A DNA stretch of 64,000 nt from Bacillota bacterium (GTDB taxonomy: Bacteria > Bacillota > Clostridia > Christensenellales > Aristaeellaceae), in the NCBI GenBank assembly GCA_023411375.1, contig JAEYOW010000044.1, positions 124,001-188,000 on the forward strand. The letters run 5' to 3'. Shown piece after piece: positions 26,756 through 34,916 of this stretch. Numbering within the stretch: the stretch's first letter is position 1; the number at the start of each line of letters is the position of its first letter. The position numbers and the translations under genes are program-made. A model generated the notes under the pieces. It worked only from the letters and a program-made list of their open reading frames with translations, searched no databases and was not told where the DNA came from.

Positions 26756-27763
26756 TTAAAGCAACGTCACGCCCGCCTCGCGGCAGACACGGTGCGTGCA
26801 GTCGTCCCAGATGGAGGACTGTACCTCTCCGATATGCGCCTTGCCAAGCAACAACATACAAAGCCTGCTTTGACCGATGCCGCCGCCGATTGTCAGCGGC
26901 AGCTCTCCCGAGAGCAGCATGCGGTGATATTGCAACGACCGGCGGTTGTCGCACCCGGCGAGCGTAAGCTGGCGGTCCATCGTCTCGCTGTCCACGCGGA
27001 TGCCCATGGAGCTGATTTCAAACGAACAGTCAAGCACCGGGTTGTAGTAGAGGATATCGCCGTTGAGGTTCCAATCGTCATAGTCGGGCGCACGGCCGTC
27101 ATGCGGCTCGCCATTGGACAACCTATGCCCGATACCCATCAGGAACGTGACCGGATGCTGGCGCACAAAGGCGTTTTCGCGCTCCTTGGGCGGCTTGTCC
27201 GGATAGAGGTCCAAAAGCTCCTGCGTGGTCACAAACGTAACCTTGTCGGTAAGCTGGGTGCGCAGCTTGGGATAACGCCCGTTCACCAGTAGCGACGCGT
27301 CGCTGATACAGGTAACGATGCTCTGCACGCAATCCTTCAAAAGCGTCATCGTCCGGGTGTCTCGGGTGATCACGCGCTCCCAGTCCCACTGGTCAACATA
27401 GATGGAGTGAAGGTTATCCAGTTCCTCGTCGCGCCGGATGGCGTTCATATCCGCATAGATGCCCTTGCCCGGGTGAAAATCATACCGGTACAGCGCCATG
27501 CGCTTCCATTTAGCGAGGGATTGCACCACCTGCGCGTTAATACCCGCGCCGGGCGCGTCAAAAGAAACGGGCCGTTCCACGCCGCTCAAATCGTCGTTGA
27601 GGCCGGTGGCGGGATCCACAAAAAGCGGAGCCGAGACACGCTTGAGGCTCAGCGCCAGCGCAAGGTGATCCTGAAAGGTGCGCTTGATCAGACTGATCGC
27701 GGCCTGCGTTTCATAAAGCGACAGCTTGGGTTCATATCCGACGGGAATCAGGGTACGGCTCAT
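26756..27763 (-). CDS. asnA: Aspartate-ammonia ligase (asparagine synthetase A)
   Basis: A 335-residue class II aminoacyl-tRNA-synthetase-like enzyme that makes asparagine from aspartate, ammonia and ATP. Landmarks: ETQAAISLIKRTFQDHLALALSLKRVSAPL at the start, GLNDDLSGVERPVSFD, HSIYVDQWDWERVI, and the C-terminal GGGIGQSRLCMLLLGKAHIGEVQ. Length matches the family. ATG at 27763 has AGGAGG seven bases upstream; an in-frame start at 27820 lies inside the promoter and is rejected. It is monocistronic with its own strong promoter, and no T-box is visible. Confidence 0.97.
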   Translation of the reverse strand: MSRTLIPVGYEPKLSLYETQAAISLIKRTFQDHLALALSLKRVSAPLFVDPATGLNDDLSGVERPVSFDAPGAGINAQVVQSLAKWKRMALYRYDFHPGKGIYADMNAIRRDEELDNLHSIYVDQWDWERVITRDTRTMTLLKDCVQSIVTCISDASLLVNGRYPKLRTQLTDKVTFVTTQELLDLYPDKPPKERENAFVRQHPVTFLMGIGHRLSNGEPHDGRAPDYDDWNLNGDILYYNPVLDCSFEISSMGIRVDSETMDRQLTLAGCDNRRSLQYHRMLLSGELPLTIGGGIGQSRLCMLLLGKAHIGEVQSSIWDDCTHRVCREAGVTLL

Positions 27764-27791
27764 ACGGCAACCTCCTGCGACGTTTGTGTTT

Positions 27792-27820
27792 AGTATAATG
27801 ACGCGCCCCGGGATTGTCAA
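27792..27820 (-). promoter_or_regulatory. asnA: asnA promoter
   Basis: On the minus strand TTGACA (27815-27820), 17 bases, TATACT (27792-27797), 28 bases from the start codon: a near-consensus vegetative promoter. Confidence 0.9.
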
Positions 27821-27851
27821 TCATGCCTTTGTCTGAAAGCGCGCCGCGCCT

Positions 27852-29390
27852 TCATCTTTCCGGCTCTATAACGCGATACAGGCGGTAGCTTTCTGTGGCG
27901 CGCCGCTGCGTCCAGGACTTGATCTCCTTCAGCTTTGCCCCGCCGCGAGCCGCCATGGCAGCCGCCGCCTCGCCCTGCTTGTATTCGCACAACAGGTATG
28001 CCTCCCCCGAAACGTCCTTCTCCCGCAGGTCCATCAATGCGGCGTCCAGGTCTCCCCAATCGTACCAGTCATCCTCTTTGCCATCCCAGGTGGCAAACGT
28101 ATCGAAACTGCCGCGAATGGGGTTATAAAATTTCCCCCTTGGAAAATACGCAGCCACAGCCGAACCCCAGACTTCCGAGTCCACGATAATCACGGCGTCC
28201 TCCGGCAGCTTGGACCGGATGTATCCCGCCGCCTCCCCGGAGGTGGATATGATCTCGGTGTTCCCGGCCTCCAGCCGCACCATCTCATACAAGGTGGGAA
28301 CACTCAGCAGCGAAAGCACAGCCAGCGCCGCGCCAAGCGCCGCCCGGCAGGAGTTGCCCGTATCCAGCTCTTTTCGGCTGGTTGCGCCTTTTGCCCGCGG
28401 AACGCGCCGTTCCTCCACACTCAGCCATGCACAGAGCAAATACTGCCAGCCCAGCACCACAAACCGCTGGGTTGAGCCACTATAGATAAAGGTATTAATA
28501 ACGGCGTGCCACAGCACGGAAACCGTGAACAGCGCCGCCATGCGCGGAGAGCGGCGAAACCAGCATACCATCGCGCCTAATAATACCCCGAAGAAAGGCA
28601 GCATCATAAACCTATAAGCCGTGTTGCCCCGCTCCAAAATCGAAAAGCCGAGCGTTTCATCCGCAATGCCTAGCAGCGTATATCCAAACCGCTTCGCCGT
28701 CTCTGCGGCGCTTTTCCATACGTGCCAGCTCGCGTAGGGATTGGTCCCCGCGCTGGGCAGCAGAAAAGCGAGCAGCGTAACGCCTGCCAGCATCAGGCCA
28801 AGCGCAGCCAGGGACCGCGGCAGCCTAACCCTCCCTCGCCGCAGAAGCGTCAATTCCTCCAGCGCCCAATAGAGCATCAAAACGCCGACCATACCGCACA
28901 GGATCACATGCACCTGCGAAAGCAAAAACAGCAAAAAGGCGTACCATACGGGCCGCGCATGGCGGGCGGGATACGCCGCCGCAAGCAGGCAGCAAAGCGG
29001 AGGCACGAGCGCATAGCTTCTGGCGATGACGGGAAGGTAATACGTGCCAAGCGCGCCAAACAGACAAAGGCAACGCACGTACCAGCGAAACGGCGCTCGC
29101 CAGAGCAGCAAAACCGCCGCCGCCGTCATTAAGGCAAGGCTGATCAACCCTACAAGCGGATAGGGAAAGCCAAGCTTTGCAAACGGCATCAGCAGCAGGT
29201 ACCACAGGCACGGATGTCCCTCGTACCGAAGCTGTGCAAACAACTCCGGCACGGACAGGTCTCGCGCGATCAGCCACGCCTGCGCCACGTCGCGCCAGGG
29301 ATCATAGCACCAGAGCAGGACTCCGTTGAGCAGCAAATAACTGGCAAGCGCCAAGCAGTTCCATTTGTTCTTCTGTATCCAAGCCTTCAA
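27852..29390 (-). CDS. Polytopic membrane protein, GT-C glycosyltransferase-like
   Basis: A 512-residue integral membrane protein with about ten helices and a soluble C-terminal domain (from about 385). The N-terminal loop after helix 1 holds DPWRDVAQAWLIARDL and EGHPCLWY, the acidic first-loop pattern of GT-C enzymes that use polyprenyl-phosphate sugars. The C-terminal part (DAVIIVDSEVWGSAVAAYFP) resembles the soluble domain seen in such proteins. Translation starts at TTG 29390, seven bases after GGAGGTGAT, and overlaps the upstream gene's TGA by 4 bases. Substrate unknown. Confidence 0.75.
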   Translation of the reverse strand: MKAWIQKNKWNCLALASYLLLNGVLLWCYDPWRDVAQAWLIARDLSVPELFAQLRYEGHPCLWYLLLMPFAKLGFPYPLVGLISLALMTAAAVLLLWRAPFRWYVRCLCLFGALGTYYLPVIARSYALVPPLCCLLAAAYPARHARPVWYAFLLFLLSQVHVILCGMVGVLMLYWALEELTLLRRGRVRLPRSLAALGLMLAGVTLLAFLLPSAGTNPYASWHVWKSAAETAKRFGYTLLGIADETLGFSILERGNTAYRFMMLPFFGVLLGAMVCWFRRSPRMAALFTVSVLWHAVINTFIYSGSTQRFVVLGWQYLLCAWLSVEERRVPRAKGATSRKELDTGNSCRAALGAALAVLSLLSVPTLYEMVRLEAGNTEIISTSGEAAGYIRSKLPEDAVIIVDSEVWGSAVAAYFPRGKFYNPIRGSFDTFATWDGKEDDWYDWGDLDAALMDLREKDVSGEAYLLCEYKQGEAAAAMAARGGAKLKEIKSWTQRRATESYRLYRVIEPER

Positions 29391-30733
29391 GCAATATCAC
29401 CTCCGGGCCTAGTTGGCTGGAGACAGATCATTTTTTCCGCCTCGGCCATCAGCGCCGCGCGTTCATTCGGCACTCCGTTCTCCACCGTCCGCCGCCACAA
29501 TTCCGTAAGCAAACCGCCCATTGATGAGCGGGGAACGCCGCGCCCCAGCACCAGCGGCAACAGGTCGCTCCCGTTGACCGCAAGCTCCCGCAGCGACAGG
29601 GGAGCTCCCAGCAGCCCTTCCAGCAACGCCTTCGTCCGCATCTTTGCATCCGTAGAATAGAGGGCTTCAAAGGCGGCCGACGCGAAGGAGAGGGTGCATA
29701 TACCGGCCCTTGCGCCTTCAAAGGCACCCATGCTTCCCGCCTCCAGCTTTGCAAGCGCATCCACAAGCATCGCCGCCTGCTCCGTTTCCCTCGCGGAAAA
29801 GCGCAGCCGGCCCATCACGCCGCGCACGGCGGCCGAACCCGCGCGGCGCAAAAGCAGCGCCATGCGCCCCGCCAGCGGCGAAAGGCCCTCCGGCACCGAA
29901 AGCCTGAAAAGCGCCTCCGCCGCCCGCGCATCGTATGCCGCGCCGTCCATCAGCTGTGGCCATGCGCCAATGGCGTCAATGGTATCCAGGCCGCTCAGGG
30001 TCGCAGGCGCCCGGCGCTCGAGCATGGGGTAGCGCAAATCCGCCAAAAGCACCTTTTGCAGCTCGTCCCGTAGGCGTTCGCTGGCGATTTCCGCAAGCCG
30101 CGGCGCGTGGCGCGCAAGGCTTGCGCGCAGCGCCTCCGTTGGGCGAAGGTCAAGCTCCGCCTGAAAGCGGGCCGCGCGCAGAATGCGCAGCCCATCATCG
30201 CTGAGCACCTGATCCGGATTTGCCGTCACGGTATGCAGCACGCCTTGCCGCAGATGGGTCATCCCGCCCGTTGGATCAACAACCTCGCCCAGCCCGTCTG
30301 AAAACACCCGCCGGTAGAGCGCGTTGACGCTGAAATCACGCCGCAGCGCATCCACGGCGATATCCGTGGTAAAGCGCACGCTTTCGGGCCTGTGACCACA
30401 ACGGTAGCTGTCCTCGCGAAACGTGGTGTATTCCGCCATATGCCGCGCGCCCCGTTCGTCCTGCGCATACAGCTCCACCGTGCCAAAATGTGCCGCGCGC
30501 AGACGTGCGCCGATTTCCGTACCCTCGCACAGCTGCACAACCGCTTCCGGCCGCAGAGGGCCGCATACGTCGACATCGCTCAGCGGCAGGCCCATCAGCG
30601 GGTTGCGCACAGCGCCGCCCACAATGTAAAGGGGCGCGTTCCCACGCTCAAAAACGCGCGCCATAGCGCAAAGCCATGGCGCGCCCTGTAACGCGTTTTG
30701 TTCCAACGAAAGGTTTCTCACCTCTTCTCGCAT
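29387..30733 (-). CDS. CCA tRNA nucleotidyltransferase / poly(A) polymerase family
   Basis: A 448-residue class II nucleotidyltransferase. The head domain has GGAVR (39-43) and the metal-binding DVDVC (53-57), then the TTDIAVDALRRDFSVNALY segment and the neck motif LSDDGLRILRAARFQAEL. It should add or repair the 3' CCA of tRNAs; a poly(A) polymerase role cannot be excluded from sequence. It overlaps pepF by 16 bases. ATG at 30733 lacks a good ribosome binding site; TTG at 30706 after GAGGTGAG is an alternative start. Confidence 0.9.
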   Translation of the reverse strand: MREEVRNLSLEQNALQGAPWLCAMARVFERGNAPLYIVGGAVRNPLMGLPLSDVDVCGPLRPEAVVQLCEGTEIGARLRAAHFGTVELYAQDERGARHMAEYTTFREDSYRCGHRPESVRFTTDIAVDALRRDFSVNALYRRVFSDGLGEVVDPTGGMTHLRQGVLHTVTANPDQVLSDDGLRILRAARFQAELDLRPTEALRASLARHAPRLAEIASERLRDELQKVLLADLRYPMLERRAPATLSGLDTIDAIGAWPQLMDGAAYDARAAEALFRLSVPEGLSPLAGRMALLLRRAGSAAVRGVMGRLRFSARETEQAAMLVDALAKLEAGSMGAFEGARAGICTLSFASAAFEALYSTDAKMRTKALLEGLLGAPLSLRELAVNGSDLLPLVLGRGVPRSSMGGLLTELWRRTVENGVPNERAALMAEAEKMICLQPTRPGGDIA

Positions 30734-32475
30734 AGGCTTACAAACTCATCCACTTCACCGCGGATAACGTCCAGCGCGCTGCGCCAGTATGTCACACTAT
30801 GCACGTCGATGCCCACGCTCGCGGCTACCTCCGCGACCTTTCCGCTGCCGCAGGAGGCGAGCAGCCCGTCGTACCTGGGCATGAAGGACGCGCCCTCCCG
30901 CTCGTACTTTGCAAACACGCCCAAGCCGAACAGCAGCCCAAACGCATAGGGGAAATTATAGAAATGAAGTCCGACGCTGTAATAATGCCCCTTGTTCACC
31001 CACATGGAGGAATGACGCACCTCGGGGTCGAGGCCGTCGCCGTAGGCCTGCTCCTGCGCATCCAACATCATGCGGTTGAGCTCGTCGGCGGTGGGAATAT
31101 GGGTCTTGCGCGCCTCGAATACCGCGCATTCAAACAAAAATCGGCTGTAGATATCCACCACTGTCTGCGTGGCCTCCATCAGGTTGCTTTCCAGCAGCGC
31201 AAAGCGGGTTTCTTCGTCGGCTTCCTTGCGCACGGTGTGGTTAAGGAGGGTTTCGTTAAAAATGGACGCCGTCTCGGCCAGCGGCATAGGCGCGTCCGCC
31301 ATCAGGACCGGCACGCGCTCCAGGCAATGGTTATGCCAGCCATGGCCCAGCTCATGCGCCAGCGTGCTTACATCCGAAAAGCTGCCGACAAAGTTGGTCA
31401 GCACGCGGCTCAGTTTCAGCTCGTGGCAGCCTGCGCAGAACGCCCCGCCCTCCTTGCCTTCCTTGGGATACATATCGATCCAGCGGCTTTGGAACGCATG
31501 GTCGATAAAAGCGCCCATTTCCGGATTGACCTCCGTAAACACCTTCACGAGCAGGTCATGGGCCTCGTCCGCAGTGTAGCGGCGGTTGGCGCTGCCGACA
31601 GGCGCGAACAGGTCGTAAAACGGCATACCGTTGGCGTGTCCAAGCAAGCCGGCTTTGGCCTTCAGGTAACGCCGGAAATCCGGCAGCGCCTCGCGAATAG
31701 CGGCAAGCATCGCATCCAGCGTTTCTCTGTCCATGCGGCTTTCGGCCAGCTGCTGGGTCAGCACGTCGGGATAGCCCTTGGCCTCGCACATGGTCAGCGC
31801 CTCGCCCTTGATACAGGAAAGGCAGTACGCCATTGGCGTTTCTACCTTCCGGTAGGACGCGAGCTCCGCCTCGTAGGCGGCCTTTCGCACAGCGGGGTCG
31901 GGGTCGTAGGCCATGCCGCGCACGGCGGGCAACGGCAGCGCCTCGCCGTTTAGCGAGGCGGTATGCGAGCCCATCAGCCGGTCGCGCAGCTTGCTGAACG
32001 CGTCTCCGCCATCCAGCGACATGCGAAGCATCCACTTTTCAAGCGTCTCAGGCAGCATATGGGCGGCCTTTTCCGCCTGCTCGCGCAACACAAAAGCGTT
32101 CTTTTTAAGCAGCTCGCTTTCGGCGATAGCCGCTTCCAGATCCTTTACCCCGCCCACGTAGCGCGCGCACTTGCTATCCGCAAGCTGGATTTCCACCGTC
32201 AGGTTGCTCAGCTCATCCAGATAGCGCAGCGCCGCCGAATTCTCCGTATCGGTGGAAAGCGTAAGGTTGATAAACAGGTCGACCCGGTAGAGGGTATTAA
32301 CCAGCGCCTCGGTCGCGCGAATCATATCCTCCAGCTTTTGAACCACGGGCTTTTCGGCGGCCAGAAGCGAATCAAATCCCGCGACGCAGGCTCGTACCTC
32401 CTCGATATCCGCGCGTAGGGCCGGGTCGTCAAACCCTTTGTAAAACACGGAAAGATCCCAAGTGGAATCATGCAT
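30718..32475 (-). CDS. pepF: M3-family oligoendopeptidase (PepF/M3 type)
   Basis: A 585-residue cytosolic zinc metallopeptidase that cleaves short peptides. The zinc motif HELGH is at 374-378 within TLAHELGHGWHNH, with the downstream glutamate in ETASIFNETLLNH. The N-terminal helical region and length fit the family. It starts 41 bases after the GntR regulator gene and may be controlled with it; its stop overlaps the CCA enzyme gene. Confidence 0.95.
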   Translation of the reverse strand: MHDSTWDLSVFYKGFDDPALRADIEEVRACVAGFDSLLAAEKPVVQKLEDMIRATEALVNTLYRVDLFINLTLSTDTENSAALRYLDELSNLTVEIQLADSKCARYVGGVKDLEAAIAESELLKKNAFVLREQAEKAAHMLPETLEKWMLRMSLDGGDAFSKLRDRLMGSHTASLNGEALPLPAVRGMAYDPDPAVRKAAYEAELASYRKVETPMAYCLSCIKGEALTMCEAKGYPDVLTQQLAESRMDRETLDAMLAAIREALPDFRRYLKAKAGLLGHANGMPFYDLFAPVGSANRRYTADEAHDLLVKVFTEVNPEMGAFIDHAFQSRWIDMYPKEGKEGGAFCAGCHELKLSRVLTNFVGSFSDVSTLAHELGHGWHNHCLERVPVLMADAPMPLAETASIFNETLLNHTVRKEADEETRFALLESNLMEATQTVVDIYSRFLFECAVFEARKTHIPTADELNRMMLDAQEQAYGDGLDPEVRHSSMWVNKGHYYSVGLHFYNFPYAFGLLFGLGVFAKYEREGASFMPRYDGLLASCGSGKVAEVAASVGIDVHSVTYWRSALDVIRGEVDEFVSLCEKR

Positions 32476-32516
32476 TGAAACTGCCTTCTTTCATTTTTAT
32501 AATCGGGACCGGCCCC

Positions 32517-33203
32517 CTATTTTTTTTGAAGCTTGCTTTCCTCAAGCGCCAGCAGGCAGGTTTCCTTGCTGCGCTCGATATGCTTGCGCATCAGCTTTTC
32601 AAAGTTCTCCAGGTCCTTTTGCTCCACATACTCCACCAGCTGGTAATGCTCCTGGTGGGCGGCGTTGCGCCGGTTTTCCTTGGCGATGGACACTGCGGAA
32701 AAGCGGGTGATGTATTCGTCCTGTCCTTCGATGACGCGCAGGATACGGTTGAGCTTTGATATGCCCGTTAGTTGCGCATGAAACGCCCGCGCGCGTGGCG
32801 ACAGCGCCGGTATGTCGTTTTTCTGGTTAAAGACATCCATCTCGTGAAGCCTGTCGCGAAGGCTTTTGATGTCCTCCTGCGTGGCGTTTTGGATGATCGC
32901 GGGCAGCGTGAGCATTTCCAGGGCGTTACGGATGGTGTAGATTTCTTCGACGTCGGCAATGGTAAACGCGCGCACCACCACGCCGCGGCGCAGAACGTAT
33001 TCCACCAGGCCGTCGCGCTCCAGCTTTCGCAGGGCCTCACGCAATGGCGTACGGCTGATGTGCATACGGTCGGCATACTCCGTTTCCACAATGCGCGCCC
33101 CTGCGGGTATTTCTCCCGTGACGATGGCGTGCTTCAGGGTTTCATATGCAATTTCCCGAATGGGCTTGCTTTCTACCGCAGGCGCCAGGTTCATCGTGAC
33201 CAT
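32517..33203 (-). CDS. GntR-family transcriptional regulator, FCD domain
   Basis: A 228-residue regulator with an N-terminal winged helix (REIAYETLKHAIVTGEI, MHISRTPLREALRKLERDGLV, about 14-80) and an FCD helical domain carrying the metal-ligand type histidines (RARAFHAQL, AAHQEHYQLVEYV, MRKHIERS). ATG at 33203 has GGAGG seven bases upstream. It is transcribed toward pepF and might regulate that unit or remote genes. Ligand unknown. Confidence 0.93.
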   Translation of the reverse strand: MVTMNLAPAVESKPIREIAYETLKHAIVTGEIPAGARIVETEYADRMHISRTPLREALRKLERDGLVEYVLRRGVVVRAFTIADVEEIYTIRNALEMLTLPAIIQNATQEDIKSLRDRLHEMDVFNQKNDIPALSPRARAFHAQLTGISKLNRILRVIEGQDEYITRFSAVSIAKENRRNAAHQEHYQLVEYVEQKDLENFEKLMRKHIERSKETCLLALEESKLQKK

Positions 33204-33237
33204 CCGCCTTCCTCCCTGTACTTTCTTTGTATTTTCT

Positions 33238-33267
33238 ATTCTATTACGGAAAAATACTAATTGTCAA
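33238..33267 (-). promoter_or_regulatory. Promoter of the GntR regulator
   Basis: Minus-strand TTGACA (33262-33267), 18-base spacer, TAGAAT (33238-33243), 35 bases before the start codon. Confidence 0.8.
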
Positions 33268-33320
33268 GCAAAAGGGACGGAATTTGAATGGCTTGTCAGA
33301 CAAACAAGGAAGCGAAATAC

Positions 33321-33352
33321 AAAAACGCGCCGCCGGCAAATCCCGGCGGCGC
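33321..33352 (-). terminator. Terminator of the structured RNA
   Basis: On the minus strand GCGCCGCCGG, 6-base loop, CCGGCGGCGC, then GTTTTT: a 10-pair GC stem and U-tract. Confidence 0.92.
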
Positions 33353-33575
33353 TATCTATCTTCATCACGGCCCGCGCGGACGATGTCTGCGCGCCCGTGT
33401 TGTTGTTAGTCGCGTGCGAAAGCGGAGAGAACATGGCCCGCAACCCCGTGCGGAGGGCACTGTTGGCCCTCAAATGCGCGTGGGTACCGATCCATCGGCT
33501 GTTGCATGCAGCCGTCCATCTTACGTAAGAGCATCCCTGTACGCCGCTTTCGCAACGCATTGTGTCCTTATCGAC
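33326..33575 (-). ncRNA. Structured noncoding RNA, about 230-250 nt, raiA-motif-like
   Basis: No coding frame fits this 467-base gap, but a promoter (33582), a dense secondary structure and a strong terminator (33321) define a transcript. A 10-pair closing stem joins GCGAAAGCGG (33544-33553) to CCGCTTTCGC (33416-33425). Inside are the perfect palindrome TCTTACGTAAGA, the hairpin GGCTG-CATGCAA-CAGCC and the hairpin GAGGGC-CAACAGT-GCCCTC. A further stem CACGG...CCGTG with internal GCGCG pairing follows. The multibranched plan argues against 6S RNA. The size and style recall the clostridial raiA-motif RNA, an assignment I could not verify. It is not next to raiA. Confidence 0.75.
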
Positions 33576-33581
33576 GATATG

Positions 33582-33587
33582 ATTGTA
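33582..33587 (-). promoter_or_regulatory. Extended -10 promoter of the structured RNA
   Basis: Minus-strand TTTGGTACAAT: a TACAAT -10 with an upstream TG. The nearest -35-like TTCACA is 20 bases upstream, a poor spacing. A start near 33575 would place 22 bases before the closing stem. Confidence 0.55.
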
Positions 33588-33670
33588 CCAAAGCATTATG
33601 GACAGACTGTGAAGAACATCGGAACAAATGGAGAATATCGGACGGAGGCTTTTTGAGGGGCTTGTAAACG

Positions 33671-33883
33671 TCAGCCGTCATCCCGCTCGTAACGGATGAT
33701 ATCCTCCACGCGGCAATCCAAAATAAAGCAAAGCGTATCAAGCGTTTTGGTGCTGATGGCTTGCCCATGCCGGATGCGGTGAATGGTGTTTGCCGACAGC
33801 CCCTGCTTGTAAATCAAATAATACTCGGTCTTGCCCTGTCTGAGCAGCGTTTGAAAAAATGGCTCATAGGAAATCATTTTCAT
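33671..33883 (-). CDS. Small XRE/Cro-type helix-turn-helix regulator
   Basis: A 70-residue single-domain DNA-binding protein (MKMISYEPFFQTLLRQG, LSANTIHRIRHGQAISTKTL, LCFILDCRVEDIIRYERDDG) of the compact HTH_26-like type common in Bacillota. It is divergent from the FNT-like membrane gene, with a perfect inverted repeat overlapping the intervening promoters, so it probably represses itself and its neighbour. The ribosome binding site is weak (GCGTGGTG); ATG at 33877 is an alternative start. Confidence 0.85.
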   Translation of the reverse strand: MKMISYEPFFQTLLRQGKTEYYLIYKQGLSANTIHRIRHGQAISTKTLDTLCFILDCRVEDIIRYERDDG

Positions 33884-33913
33884 CACCACGCATAGTGTAG
33901 CGTAGTTAATATG

Positions 33914-33942
33914 TTGACTATACTCAATAATTTGAGTATAAT
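33914..33942 (+). promoter_or_regulatory. Promoter and operator of the FNT-like gene
   Basis: TTGACT (33914-33919), 17 bases, TATAAT (33937-33942). A perfect inverted repeat TATACTCAA, four bases TAAT, TTGAGTATA (33919-33940) fills the spacer and touches both hexamers, so bound repressor would block polymerase. On the minus strand TTGAGT in the repeat, 17 bases and TACGCT could serve the regulator gene. Confidence 0.85.
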
Positions 33943-34026
33943 GATTTCTGAAGCCCGCCGGCGTTATTCTTCTGCCCAGAAAATTCAATGCTAAAGCTAC
34001 GCCCGGATGGAAGGAGTGCCGTCACA

Positions 34027-34701
34027 ATGGAAATCCGCTCAAGCGATGTGGCCCGTGCCTTTTTCCGTGGGCTGTTGGCTGGCATGTGCATCGGTATAGG
34101 CTGTTGTCTTCGCCTGTTTTGTGAAAACCGTCTGATTGCCGCGCTTCCGCTGGCGATGGGCCTTTGCTGCGCGCTTTTGCTTAAAGGCGCGCTTTTTCCC
34201 TGCCCGAGTGTTAGAGCGCTTCAAGCAAGCCTGTTGGCCCTGATTCTGATAAGCAACCTAATTGGAGCGCTCCCGCCCAGCTTGCTAAGCTTGGTTGATC
34301 CGCAGCTAAAACTGGCTGCCTACCGGCTTTGCGTGCGCATGCTGGAAGCCGGTTACTTGGCTTGCCTGCTGAATGCCTTGCTATGCGGGTTTTTGCTGTT
34401 TTTCATCGCGCTGGGTTGGACGCGGTTTTATTCTCGCGGGCCGCTTCCCACCTTTTTCTGCACTCTTATGGCCGTGACCGCCGGTTTCCTTTTTAATCTG
34501 GAACACTGCGTGGCGAATATGAGCTATCTTTTTATGGGGGATATGCATTTCCGTTTCCCACTGAAGGCCGCCGCGCTGTGCGCGGTCACTGCGGCTGGCA
34601 ACGCGCTCGGCGCAAGGCTTGGGTATGCGCTCGGGGCGTGCTTTAAACATCTCTTTTACAGCCGTGCCTCTGCCATTGATAAAACCTATCGCAAAAAATA
34701 A
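34027..34701 (+). CDS. Formate/nitrite transporter (FNT)-like membrane protein
   Basis: A 224-residue, roughly six-helix protein. FFRGLLAGMCIGIGCCLRL near the start matches the first FNT helix and loop, LEHCVANMSYLF matches the FNT signature EHxxANMF including the pore histidine, and GNALGARLG near the end matches the family's GNxxG loop. It is shorter and more divergent than FocA/NirC (about 260-285 residues), so the substrate is open. ATG at 34027 follows GGAAGGAG; the frame opens upstream at 33988 without a site. Confidence 0.72.
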   Translation: MEIRSSDVARAFFRGLLAGMCIGIGCCLRLFCENRLIAALPLAMGLCCALLLKGALFPCPSVRALQASLLALILISNLIGALPPSLLSLVDPQLKLAAYRLCVRMLEAGYLACLLNALLCGFLLFFIALGWTRFYSRGPLPTFFCTLMAVTAGFLFNLEHCVANMSYLFMGDMHFRFPLKAAALCAVTAAGNALGARLGYALGACFKHLFYSRASAIDKTYRKK

Positions 34702-34729
34702 GGCGGACGGCTCACCACAACCGTCCGCC
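34690..34729 (-). terminator. Terminator for minus-strand transcription downstream of dnaE
   Basis: Minus-strand GGCGGACGG, 10-base loop, CCGTCCGCC, then TTATTTTTT. It abuts the stop of the converging FNT-like gene. The 215-base gap 34702-34916 otherwise holds short hairpins (CCGC-TTTG-GCGG; AGGAGGAA with TTCCTCCT) and no gene. Confidence 0.8.
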
Positions 34730-34916
34730 CCTTTGCAAGGGGAAAAGGAGGAATACGGAGCTCCGCGGCCGGGCCTTCCTCCTGCCCATCCGCAGAACAT
34801 ATGTCTCGGTCCGCCAAAGCGGAGGGGGTAACAACCACCCTGGTTTCCTCGACGGGATGATCATACCATCCCTTTGTGGCGGTTGTGTGAAGAAAATGAA
34901 AAAATCTGTGGGTAAA

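Noticed and set aside
30799..31953. 384-codon plus-strand open frame opposite pepF
   Set aside because: It mirrors the third-codon-position bias of pepF; there is no start signal and no protein-like hydrophobic pattern.
33326..33575. 6S RNA as identity of the structured RNA
   Set aside because: 6S folds as one long rod with a central bubble; this RNA has several independent hairpins inside a closing stem.
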